Of a stretch of 64,000 nt of DNA, positions 1-6,829 are shown piece by piece. The notes beneath the pieces are model-generated. The model worked only from the letters and a program-made list of their open reading frames with translations. It was not told the origin of the DNA and made no database searches. The stretch comes from Thermoplasmata archaeon. Lineage in GTDB: Archaea > Thermoplasmatota > E2 > JACPAO01 > JAHFTW01. Both the position numbers and the translations under genes were made by a program. Position 1 is the stretch's first letter; the number at the start of each line of letters is the position of its first letter. Location: positions 231,548-295,547 of the forward strand of contig JAHFTW010000001.1 in NCBI GenBank assembly GCA_023269235.1, written 5' to 3'.

Positions 1-240
1 GGCCAACCGCTTGGGGGCCCATTTCGGGCGGACTTCGTCTGCTTCGGCGAACTTCTCGTCGAGCTGAAGGCGATTCCATTCATCAGTCGGATGGAAATTG
101 GGCAGTTGGCAAACTATCTTTCGGCCACGGGAAAACCACTAGGGCTTCTGCTGAATTTTGGCGGGCCTTCGCTGGAATTCCAGCGAGTCATCCCCAAACG
201 CTTGGCGCCAACGGAATCTGCTGAATCTGTGTCCAGCTAG
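1..240 (+). CDS. GxxExxY family protein, C-terminal part (5' cut by window edge)
   Basis: The frame is open from base 1 to a TAG at 238-240, so the start lies outside the window. The 79 visible residues match the second half of the GxxExxY (PDDEXK_3) family: ADFVCFGELLVELKA carries the nuclease-fold E-x-K, followed by QLANYLSATGKPLGLLLNFG and a final LEFQRVIP. The family belongs to the PD-(D/E)xK nuclease superfamily; its cellular role is not established. The gene converges on the ccm operon and the two stop codons overlap by a few bases (237-240). The last coding bases (214-233) contain an 18-nt word that recurs in an intergenic scar near 17.0 kb. Family assignment is firm, function is unknown. 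Confidence 0.85.
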   Translation, partial: GQPLGGPFRADFVCFGELLVELKAIPFISRMEIGQLANYLSATGKPLGLLLNFGGPSLEFQRVIPKRLAPTESAESVSS

Positions 241-1154
241 GCTTTCCCGGAGCCCGTCTCAAGAGCCCGCATCACGGTGACGGCCTGTTTCTTGAGGTCG
301 GCCTTGACAACGTCGTAGACCTCGACGGGCATCTCGTTGGCCTGGCGGGCCAACTCGACTTCCTTGAGGGCGGCGAGGAGAGCGCGCTTCTTGCCCTCCA
401 GTACCGGGGCCGAGTCCGTCGCGGCGGCCTCGACGTGGGCGGCGACGGAGGCTTCCTGCTTGCGCGTCTTCTTCTGGACGAGTCCGCGGGCGACGAGGAA
501 GGCCCAGAGGACGGCGCCGGCCAGGAAGGCGACGCCGACGAGGATGTAGTTGGGGCCGGTGGCCGGGGCGGCCTGGATTTGGGTGGTGAGGACGAACCAG
601 GCCTCACCGTGGTCGGGCTGCTGGAACTGCCAAATGCGGTAGCCCGGGTTCTCGGCGGTGGACTCGAGGTCCTTCACGAGAGGCTGGACGTTGGAGAGCA
701 CCGTGTAGCCGCCCGCGAGGTAGAAGTTGACCTTCGTGGCGCCGTCGCCGTTGGCGTAGCGGACGTTGAAGGCGTAGTCGGTGAGGGGGTGGTGGTGGCG
801 GAAGGCGATGACGTAGTCGCCGGCCGGGACGCTGGCAGGGTAGTCCACTTGGTACTGGCCGCTCGGCGAGCGGCTGACCGTGACGTTGCCGCAGGTGCAG
901 TCGGCGCCGTCGAACGTGTTGCCGGCGGGCAGGGCGAAGACGCCGGGCGCCCAGGATGTCGTGCCCGCGTCGTGGACGCGTTGGTACTCGACGACGTTCC
1001 ACTGCCCCGCCGGCTCGGTGGCCGTGGTGCGAGGGATGTCGCCGACCGCGACGCGCATCATGCTGGTCTCCGGGAAGGTCTGGTCGTCGGTGAGGGCGGC
1101 GTGGGCGGCGGGCAGGGCCAACAGCAGGGCGGCGACCCCGATGAGGAGCTTCAT
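237..1154 (-). CDS. CcmH/CcmI-like membrane protein, last gene of the ccm operon
   Basis: A 305-aa protein with an N-terminal signal peptide (about residues 1-19), a 170-residue beta-rich extracytoplasmic region containing a Cys-x-Cys (DCTCGN, about residue 87), one transmembrane helix (about 203-225) and a basic cytoplasmic helix ending in a KKRALLAALKEVELA-type segment. That last segment resembles the helical tail of CcmH/CcmI-type c-type cytochrome biogenesis proteins; the extracytoplasmic part I do not recognise. Position after ccmE-like supports a role in apocytochrome handling or heme ligation. A CTTAAG box 29 nt upstream of the ATG suggests it also has its own promoter. No CcmF is visible in the window. 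The functional call is inference from context. Confidence 0.6.
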   Translation of the reverse strand: MKLLIGVAALLLALPAAHAALTDDQTFPETSMMRVAVGDIPRTTATEPAGQWNVVEYQRVHDAGTTSWAPGVFALPAGNTFDGADCTCGNVTVSRSPSGQYQVDYPASVPAGDYVIAFRHHHPLTDYAFNVRYANGDGATKVNFYLAGGYTVLSNVQPLVKDLESTAENPGYRIWQFQQPDHGEAWFVLTTQIQAAPATGPNYILVGVAFLAGAVLWAFLVARGLVQKKTRKQEASVAAHVEAAATDSAPVLEGKKRALLAALKEVELARQANEMPVEVYDVVKADLKKQAVTVMRALETGSGKA

Positions 1155-1177
1155 GGGCGTCGCCAGGGGGTGGCCGA

Positions 1178-1183
1178 CTTAAG
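1178..1183 (-). promoter_or_regulatory. TATA-like box for the CcmH/I-like gene
   Basis: CTTAAG with its 5' end 29 nt upstream of the ATG at 1154. This is the same spacing seen before several other genes here and implies a leaderless transcript. Confidence 0.4.
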
Positions 1184-1199
1184 CGGTGGCCTCGGGGGT

Positions 1200-1880
1200 T
1201 CAGGTCGTGACGTTGTACTTCGCGGCTGCCTCGGGCGGGAGGAACTTGCTAGAGCAGCCGGCCGTGTACGAGTCGACCTTCCAGACCAAGGTGCCGGCGG
1301 GGAGGGGCGTGCCGTCGGGGAGCGCCGTGAGGAGGTGGCCGGTGAACTGGCTCGGTTTGGGTTGCAGCGGATTCTCCGGGGCGCGGTCGTAATAGGCCCA
1401 CACGACGGGGGCGGGCCCCGCGTCCTGCGCGAAGCCGACGACGGGGAATGCCTGGCCGGCGGTGCCGAGCCGGAACACGCTCGTGCGCGGCGCGACGACG
1501 GGGTCGGGGTCGCTGGGGAGGCGGCGCGTCTCGTTGCGCACGGTCCACACCAACCCGGAGGCATCCGACGCCACCGTCACGGTGGTCGTGGAGTAGAACG
1601 TCGTCACGCCGTCGGGGCTCCAGCGCACCGTCGTCCGCGTCGCTTCCACGCGGTCTGGATTGGCCGCGAGGAAGGTCCCGTTCGGGCCCGTGAGTGGGAT
1701 GCGTTCGGGCTCGGGGACGCCGATGAGGGTGAAGGAGCCGGCGCGGTGTGCGGCGGGGTCGTCCAGAACAGCCTGGACCTGGCGGACCCCCGCCTCGCCC
1801 GTCGTCGCGGCGAGCCAGAACGTGGCCGCGCCAATCGCGATGAGCGCGACGGCGGCGAGCAGGGTGGTGCGGGTCCTCAT
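1200..1880 (-). CDS. CcmE-like heme chaperone
   Basis: The ATG at 1878-1880 gives 226 aa with an N-terminal membrane anchor (about residues 5-24) and a predicted OB-like beta domain outside the membrane. The pattern of an N-terminal anchor followed by a short helix and an AGSFTLIGV strand resembles CcmE, which binds heme delivered by CcmABCD and passes it on. The canonical heme-binding HxxxY is not obvious in the C-terminal part, which instead reads YTAGCSSKFLPPEAAAKY with a single Cys. Its start overlaps the end of the ccmD-like gene (1877). Assignment rests on context plus architecture; it could be a divergent periplasmic heme-handling protein. Confidence 0.6.
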   Translation of the reverse strand: MRTRTTLLAAVALIAIGAATFWLAATTGEAGVRQVQAVLDDPAAHRAGSFTLIGVPEPERIPLTGPNGTFLAANPDRVEATRTTVRWSPDGVTTFYSTTTVTVASDASGLVWTVRNETRRLPSDPDPVVAPRTSVFRLGTAGQAFPVVGFAQDAGPAPVVWAYYDRAPENPLQPKPSQFTGHLLTALPDGTPLPAGTLVWKVDSYTAGCSSKFLPPEAAAKYNVTT

Positions 1881-2041
1881 GCCTGGTTCCCGCTGGGCGC
1901 GTCCTGGTTGTTGGCCTTTGCGGCGAGGGTGCGAAGGCGGGCCTCCAGGGCCTTGGCCTTGCGTTCCATCCAGACCATGTAGTACGCGATGCCGGCGAAG
2001 ACGGAGCCGAAGGCGAGCAGGAAGGTGGTGGCGTCGTTCAT
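1877..2041 (-). CDS. ccmD: CcmD-like small membrane protein
   Basis: A 54-aa protein: one transmembrane helix (about residues 5-24) followed by a basic amphipathic helix (MERKAKALEARLRTLAAKA) and a polar tail. This is the usual layout of CcmD, which joins CcmC and CcmE in the heme-release complex. It overlaps ccmC by an ATGA (2038-2041) and the ccmE-like gene by 4 bases, consistent with translational coupling. Sequence alone could not identify so short a protein; size, topology and the place between ccmC and ccmE make the call. Confidence 0.7.
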   Translation of the reverse strand: MNDATTFLLAFGSVFAGIAYYMVWMERKAKALEARLRTLAAKANNQDAPSGNQA

Positions 2042-2805
2042 GGGGTGTCGGTCTCCTGGGCCTCGAGCACAGCGGTCTCGTCCTCGAGGCGGAGGATGCG
2101 CAGACGCTGCAGCCAGAGGTGGACGAAGAGGGCGAGGAAGACAAGGAAGCCGACGAGCAGGATCATCCCCACGTCGCCGGAGACGGCCGCGTCGGGGTTG
2201 CTGCCGGGGCCAGCGATGTCGGGGTGGAGGCTGGTCGTGAGGAGGCGGCTCGTGAGGAAGCTCGCGGGCACCGCGATGAAACCGAGGACGCCGAAGACGG
2301 CGGCGAGGCGCGCCTGCCGTTCGGGGCCGTCCACGAAGCGCCGCAGCAGGAGGTAGGCGGCGAAGGTGAGCCAGAGCACGACGACGACGAGCACCTTCGG
2401 CTCCGAGTACACCGTGGCGAGCGCGTTCTGGCCGGCCTTCGCCCACTCCTGGATGCCCCACAGCGTGCCCGTGGCGAGCGCGATGCTGTTCATCATGAAC
2501 CCGACCTCGGCGGCGGCGCGGGCGGCGCGGTCGTGGCGCAGGTCGCGCTCGTTGAGGTACGCGATGCCGAGGACGAAGACGACGGCGTATGCGATGAAGC
2601 TCGCCCACGCGGAGGGTGGGTGGAAGAAGAGGATCTTGCGCGTCAGCGGCGCCGTGACGTCCGGCTGGTAGCTCCAGTCGGGCGCCACGAACCACGTGAG
2701 GTAGAGCAGGACCGGGAACCCGACGAGGACGGCAGCGAGGCTGACCTGCCGCGCCTTGGCCTCGAAGCCCGCCTTCACGCTGGGCCTCCAAGCGGGCTGG
2801 GGCAT
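2038..2805 (-). CDS. ccmC: CcmC-type heme transporter/handling protein
   Basis: A 255-aa polytopic protein with six apparent transmembrane segments. It carries the hallmarks of the heme-handling family: a conserved FFHPPSAWASF before the second helix and a Trp-rich GTLWGIQEWAKAG motif between helices 3 and 4 corresponding to the WWD domain, flanked by candidate heme-ligand histidines (FFHPP and TSLHP). CcmC loads heme onto CcmE. The ATG at 2803-2805 was chosen because it precedes a short cytoplasmic segment typical of the family. It lies 34 bp downstream of ccmB and overlaps ccmD. Confidence 0.88.
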   Translation of the reverse strand: MPQPAWRPSVKAGFEAKARQVSLAAVLVGFPVLLYLTWFVAPDWSYQPDVTAPLTRKILFFHPPSAWASFIAYAVVFVLGIAYLNERDLRHDRAARAAAEVGFMMNSIALATGTLWGIQEWAKAGQNALATVYSEPKVLVVVVLWLTFAAYLLLRRFVDGPERQARLAAVFGVLGFIAVPASFLTSRLLTTSLHPDIAGPGSNPDAAVSGDVGMILLVGFLVFLALFVHLWLQRLRILRLEDETAVLEAQETDTP

Positions 2806-2839
2806 AGCGGTTGTGGAGGGGCCGGCGCCCCGGCGCGGT

Positions 2840-3505
2840 TCATTCCCCCTCCAGGAGGATGGGCCACAGGACCAGCGACACGCCGAGGGCGACCAGGTCG
2901 TAGGCGGCGAGGACCAGGAGCGGTGCGCGGGCCTCGGAGAGCGGGAGCCCGGCGAGGGCGGAGAGCGTCGCGGCGATGCCGGCCTGCAGCAGCGGCGCGG
3001 CGAGCGGGACCAGGAGGATGGGCAGCAGCACGTCGCGGCTGCGCGCCTGTGCGGCGAGCGCGGCGGCGAGGCTCGCGAGAATCGAGAGCCCAACCGCGCC
3101 GAGGGCGAGCGGGAGGGCGACCTCCACGGTGACGGGGAGGGCAAAGAGGGCGCCGCCAGCGACGAAACCGACGAGGGCGAGGGCGAGCGTGATGACGAGG
3201 TTGACGACCCAGCGCGACAGGCCGTGCGACAGGAGCGGGACGGGCGCCGCGCGGAGCAGCTCGAGCGTGCCACGGTCCGCTTCGGCGGCCCAGGCGCGTC
3301 CTGCCAAGGCTCCCGCGGCGTAGAGGAGCGGCGTCCAGAGGACGGCGGCAGCCGTGCGCGGGGCGCCAGCCAGCGTCGGGAACGCGAAGAGGTCGAGCAC
3401 GTAGAACAGCAGGACCAGGACGACGCCGGCGGCGATGGACTCCTTGCCCCGGAGCTCGCGGCGGGCATCCTTCCACAGGAGGGCGCGGAAGCGGCCGTCG
3501 CTCAT
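2840..3505 (-). CDS. ccmB: CcmB, heme exporter permease subunit
   Basis: A 221-aa protein with six predicted transmembrane helices and the CcmB pattern: an N-terminal cytoplasmic helix LLWKDARRELRGKE, then a loop EADRGTLELLRAAPVP that contacts the ATPase. With CcmA it forms the ABC module that drives heme release from holo-CcmE. Its ATG overlaps the ccmA stop (ATGA, 3502-3505), indicating coupled translation. Length is normal for the family. Confidence 0.88.
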   Translation of the reverse strand: MSDGRFRALLWKDARRELRGKESIAAGVVLVLLFYVLDLFAFPTLAGAPRTAAAVLWTPLLYAAGALAGRAWAAEADRGTLELLRAAPVPLLSHGLSRWVVNLVITLALALVGFVAGGALFALPVTVEVALPLALGAVGLSILASLAAALAAQARSRDVLLPILLVPLAAPLLQAGIAATLSALAGLPLSEARAPLLVLAAYDLVALGVSLVLWPILLEGE

Positions 3506-4131
3506 GCGGGGTGCACCCCCGTGCGGTCGAGGCGCACAACGCGGTCGGCGACGCGGCGGGCCAAGGCCTCGTCATGGAGGGCCATCAAGGTCCCTTTGCG
3601 GCCGCGGCGGGCCGCGAGCAACGCCTCGACCTGGGTCGCGCCGGCGGCGTCGAGGGCGGTGAAAGGTTCGTCGAGGAGGAGAAGAGGCGGGTCGGGGAGG
3701 CTCGCGAGGGCGAGGGCGACGCGCTGGCGCTGGCCGCGGCTCAGGACCGCGGACGGGCGGTGCGCCGCCTGCGCGAGTCCGAATTGGACGAGGGTCGCGT
3801 CCGGGTCCACCGCGACGCCGTGCAGGCGGGCCCACCAGCGCAGGTGCTCATGCGGCGTCAATTCGGCGTAGAGCGGCGCGTCCTGCGGCTGCAGGCCGAC
3901 GCGGGGGCGGGCCTGGTCGGGGCTGCGCACGGCGTCCACGCCATCCACGACGAGGGCGCCGGCGGTGGGGCGGCTCGCGGTGGCGGCGATGCGCAGGAGC
4001 GTGGACTTGCCGACTCCGTTGGCGCCCAGGAGGGCGACGGTCTCGCCCGCCTCGACGGTGAGGTCGAGGGGGGCCCACAGCTCGCGCGCGCCGAAGCGCT
4101 TGCGGAGCCCCGACATCCACAGCGCGGGCAT
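3502..4131 (-). CDS. ccmA: CcmA, heme exporter ABC ATPase
   Basis: A 209-aa ABC ATPase. Walker A is GANGVGKST (about residues 35-43), the Q-loop is GLQPQDAPLY, the signature is LSRGQRQRVALA, Walker B is LLLLDEPFTALD and the H-loop is ALHDEALA. The short length and single domain fit CcmA. It energises the CcmBC membrane subunits during cytochrome c maturation. It starts 7 bp after the regulator stop codon and overlaps ccmB, so it sits in a tightly packed operon. Confidence 0.9.
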   Translation of the reverse strand: MPALWMSGLRKRFGARELWAPLDLTVEAGETVALLGANGVGKSTLLRIAATASRPTAGALVVDGVDAVRSPDQARPRVGLQPQDAPLYAELTPHEHLRWWARLHGVAVDPDATLVQFGLAQAAHRPSAVLSRGQRQRVALALASLPDPPLLLLDEPFTALDAAGATQVEALLAARRGRKGTLMALHDEALARRVADRVVRLDRTGVHPA

Positions 4132-4138
4132 CCGTCGC

Positions 4139-4840
4139 TCACATCCCCTGGAACTGGCCCCGGATGAGCGCGTTCTCCGCGGTCTGGAGGCGCTTGTGGA
4201 CGGCGGCCTTGCTGACGCCGAACGCGGTGGCGAGCTCCTCCAGGGTCACGGCGCGGGGGTCGTTGTAGTAGCCCATCGCGATGGCCATCTTGACCACCTC
4301 CACTTGGCGCGGCGTCAAGGACTTGCCGCGCGAGCGCAGGCGCAGCTCCGGCTGGTACTCGCCGACGTGCAGGAGCTTGAAGTCGTCGGCGGGGACGACC
4401 TGGCGCATGTGGCGCGTGAACTCGTTGAACGCCGCGAGCCCGGCCGGGTTGGGGCTCATGACGCTGATGAGGATGTGGCCGCCCTCGACGACGACGGGGT
4501 GGAAGATGGTCTCGGGGCCGAGCATCCGCAAGGTGAGCTGGATGGGGTCGTGCTTGACGTAGTATTGCAGGATGGCCGTGCTGATCTCGACGCTCGCGTA
4601 GTCGTCGTTCTCGGACAGCATCTCGTAGGTGCCGTAGCGTTTCGCGAACTGGCCGGTGAGGAAGCGGGTGCGGGTCTGCTTGTCGGCGAGGATGGTGACG
4701 ATGGCCTTCTCGACGGGGGCCCGCGACGAGGGGCGCAGGAGGTTCAGGATCAGGCGGACCTTAGGGTGCTCCTGCGTGAACTGGCAGAGCAGGTTGTCGT
4801 CCGAGCGGATCTTGAAGACGTACTCGGTCAGCCCCTGCAC
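4139..4840 (-). CDS. HTH_10 (Bat-type) transcriptional regulator
   Basis: A 233-aa protein with an N-terminal alpha/beta ligand- or partner-sensing region (1-150) and a C-terminal HTH_10 domain (about 175-230: LTPRQVEVVKMAIAMGYYN, then EELATAFGVSKAAVHKRLQTAE). HTH_10 proteins are archaeal regulators typified by bacterioopsin activator. The start must be the GTG at 4838-4840 because an in-frame TGA lies just upstream. The gene is the first of the ccm operon, 7 bp before ccmA, so it likely controls cytochrome c maturation and perhaps itself. What it senses is unknown. Confidence 0.8.
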   Translation of the reverse strand: MQGLTEYVFKIRSDDNLLCQFTQEHPKVRLILNLLRPSSRAPVEKAIVTILADKQTRTRFLTGQFAKRYGTYEMLSENDDYASVEISTAILQYYVKHDPIQLTLRMLGPETIFHPVVVEGGHILISVMSPNPAGLAAFNEFTRHMRQVVPADDFKLLHVGEYQPELRLRSRGKSLTPRQVEVVKMAIAMGYYNDPRAVTLEELATAFGVSKAAVHKRLQTAENALIRGQFQGM

Positions 4841-4892
4841 GCGGGCTCAAGTCCGGATGGGCTCAAAAGTGGACCGCTCATGGCAAATCGTT

Positions 4893-4906
4893 TCCATGTC
4901 AATGGA
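4893..4906. promoter_or_regulatory. Palindrome, candidate operator of the ccm regulator
   Basis: TCCAT-GTCA-ATGGA forms a perfect 5-bp inverted repeat with a 4-nt spacer in the intergenic region between the divergent ccm operon and the lipoprotein pair. It lies 53 bp upstream of the regulator start. Binding is inference. Confidence 0.3.
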
Positions 4907-4961
4907 CAGGCCTTGGCCTGGAGAGCCGGTCGTTGACCGCTCCACCCGTGCGACGACAAGC

Positions 4962-4967
4962 GTTATG
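4962..4967 (+). promoter_or_regulatory. TATA-like box for the first lipoprotein
   Basis: GTTATG 31 nt upstream of the ATG at 4993, matching the leaderless promoter geometry of this window. Confidence 0.4.
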
Positions 4968-4992
4968 ACCCGGATTTTGTGGGGCCTAAATC

Positions 4993-5877
4993 ATGCGAGC
5001 GGAATGGGGGGTCGGCCTGGCGGTCCTGCTCCTCGCGGGGTGCGCCGGTCCGGCGACCGACTCCGGATCCGGCTCCGCCGACGGGCACGCAACCGTCACC
5101 TCGGCCTCCGCGGAGACCCTCACCATCCACGGCATCGTCGTGGACGCCGGCTTGCAGCCTCTCGCCGACGCCAACGTCACCCTCGCGGAGGATCACGCCA
5201 CGCTCCGCACCGGGCCTGCCGGCACGTTCAGCTTCCCGGCGCGCCCCGCCAGAATCTACACCCTCGTGGCGGAGGCGAAAGGATACCATGCACAGACCCT
5301 CGTCGCCCGCCCTGGCCAGGAGGAGCTCAAGTTCGTCCTGGAGGTGGACCGCGCCTCCGTCGCCCCCTACAACCGCCAACTCCACTTCCGCGGCCACGCC
5401 GACTGCGCCTTCGACACTCTCATCATCCCCGCTCCGTGCGACCTCGGCATGGGCGTCCTGTCCAACACGACGACGTTCTTCTTCACCACCGAGCCCGACT
5501 GGCGCACCATGGTGCTCGACATGGTGTTCGACAACCCCGCGCCCAGCACCTACGACGGATACCACCTCACGCTGCGCGGCCCCAAGGACGCCGAGAGCCT
5601 GGGCACCTACGTTCAGTACGGCATCTTCGCGGGCAGCCGGAGCTTCACCCAGGCCATCGAGCCCGGCAAGTCCTACTCCGACGGCAAGGGCGGCCCCGTG
5701 CCGGGCAACGTCACCCAGTTCGAGCTGGACGCCTACATGGACGGGTATGGCTACCACGCTACCTGCGCGGTCTTCTGCACGACGGGGGTGGGCGCGGGCG
5801 TCAACTTGGACTTCGAGGTCATCGTGACCCTGTTCTACGTCGCCCCGGCCCCCGAAGGATACACCGCCCGGGCCTGA
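4993..5877 (+). CDS. Lipoprotein with carboxypeptidase-regulatory-like domain
   Basis: A 294-aa protein with a signal peptide ending in a lipobox (LLLAGC, Cys at about 16), a Ser/Gly/Thr linker, and a CarboxypepD_reg-like beta-sandwich (about residues 40-115: IHGIVVDAGLQPLADANVTL ... YTLVAEAKGYHAQTL). The C-terminal 175 residues form a second all-beta domain with WRTMVLDMVFD and a closing FYVAPAPEGYTAR. It is anchored outside the membrane; no enzymatic motif is visible. The next gene is a paralog with the same domain order, and the pair is probably one transcript. Function unknown. Confidence 0.8.
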   Translation: MRAEWGVGLAVLLLAGCAGPATDSGSGSADGHATVTSASAETLTIHGIVVDAGLQPLADANVTLAEDHATLRTGPAGTFSFPARPARIYTLVAEAKGYHAQTLVARPGQEELKFVLEVDRASVAPYNRQLHFRGHADCAFDTLIIPAPCDLGMGVLSNTTTFFFTTEPDWRTMVLDMVFDNPAPSTYDGYHLTLRGPKDAESLGTYVQYGIFAGSRSFTQAIEPGKSYSDGKGGPVPGNVTQFELDAYMDGYGYHATCAVFCTTGVGAGVNLDFEVIVTLFYVAPAPEGYTARA

Positions 5878-5900
5878 GAGACTCACCTTCCAGAAACACT

Positions 5901-6821
5901 ATGCGGGGGCGCTCGGCTCGTTGCCTTGTGAGCGCCTTGCCGCCCTTGCCCCTCCTCGCCTTGGCGGGGCTGCTCCTGGCAGGCTGCGGCGCCCCAGCGG
6001 CACTGGACCCCAGCACCGACCCGCTCGCCGAGGGCAACCGCATGGTCATTGGTGGTTTTGTCGAGTCCGAGACGCTGGTCGGCCTCCCCGGCGCCACCGT
6101 CCTGCTCGGCGGCACCAACTTGACCCAGACCACCGATTGGCAGGGCAACTTCCGCTTCCCCCCGCTCGAGCCCCGCGCCTATCCCGTCGAGGTGCGCCTC
6201 GCCGGGTACCGTACACAAACCCTCGTCGCCCAGCCGGGCACCAACGAGGGCTCGCTTGACTTCGTGATGGTCCGCGACGTCCCCCGCGACCCGTACCAGC
6301 GCGCCGAGCACGCCCGCGGCATCCTTGAGTGCGCCGCCCAGGCCGTCGCCGTGAGCGGATCCTGCGACGACCCGGCAGGCACGCCGGTCCTGCAGAACCT
6401 GACCACGTTCCCCTTCGCGCAGGCGGCCAACTGGCGCACGCTCGTGCTGGACCTTGCCTTTGACCCCCAGTCGAACCCCGGCCTCGACGGCCTCGTCATG
6501 ATCGTGCGCGGCCGCGACGGGTCCACGGGCATCGCCTCCACCGTGGGCCGGTTCAGCGGCTCCACCTCCTTCACGACCCGGTTGGAGCCGGGCGCATTGT
6601 ACCCCGGCGGCGACGCCCCCATCACCGCCAACACGACCGCGTTGCAGGTCACGGTGGAGCCGCGCGGCTACCTCGCGGACGCGTCCTGCGCGGCGGGCCA
6701 GGCGGTCGGCCAGTGCCCGGGCGGGGTCGGCGTCGGGCTCAACGTCCAGTTCGACCTCTACGTCACGAGCTTCTACGTGACGCCCGCCCCGGACGGGTTC
6801 ACGCTGCGGCCGACCGGCTAG
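5901..6821 (+). CDS. Lipoprotein, paralog of the preceding gene
   Basis: The ATG at 5901-5903 gives 306 aa: signal peptide with lipobox LLLAGC (Cys about 29), CarboxypepD_reg-like domain (about 48-120: VIGGFVESETLVGLPGATVL ... VRLAGYRTQTLVAQPG) and a second beta domain containing WRTLVLDLAFD and ending FYVTPAPDGFTLRPTG. These landmarks line up one for one with the upstream protein, so the pair arose by tandem duplication and has diverged considerably. It lies 23 bp after the first gene. Role unknown; secreted adhesin- or sensor-like functions are possible but unsupported. Confidence 0.8.
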   Translation: MRGRSARCLVSALPPLPLLALAGLLLAGCGAPAALDPSTDPLAEGNRMVIGGFVESETLVGLPGATVLLGGTNLTQTTDWQGNFRFPPLEPRAYPVEVRLAGYRTQTLVAQPGTNEGSLDFVMVRDVPRDPYQRAEHARGILECAAQAVAVSGSCDDPAGTPVLQNLTTFPFAQAANWRTLVLDLAFDPQSNPGLDGLVMIVRGRDGSTGIASTVGRFSGSTSFTTRLEPGALYPGGDAPITANTTALQVTVEPRGYLADASCAAGQAVGQCPGGVGVGLNVQFDLYVTSFYVTPAPDGFTLRPTG

Positions 6822-6829
6822 CTGCCGGC

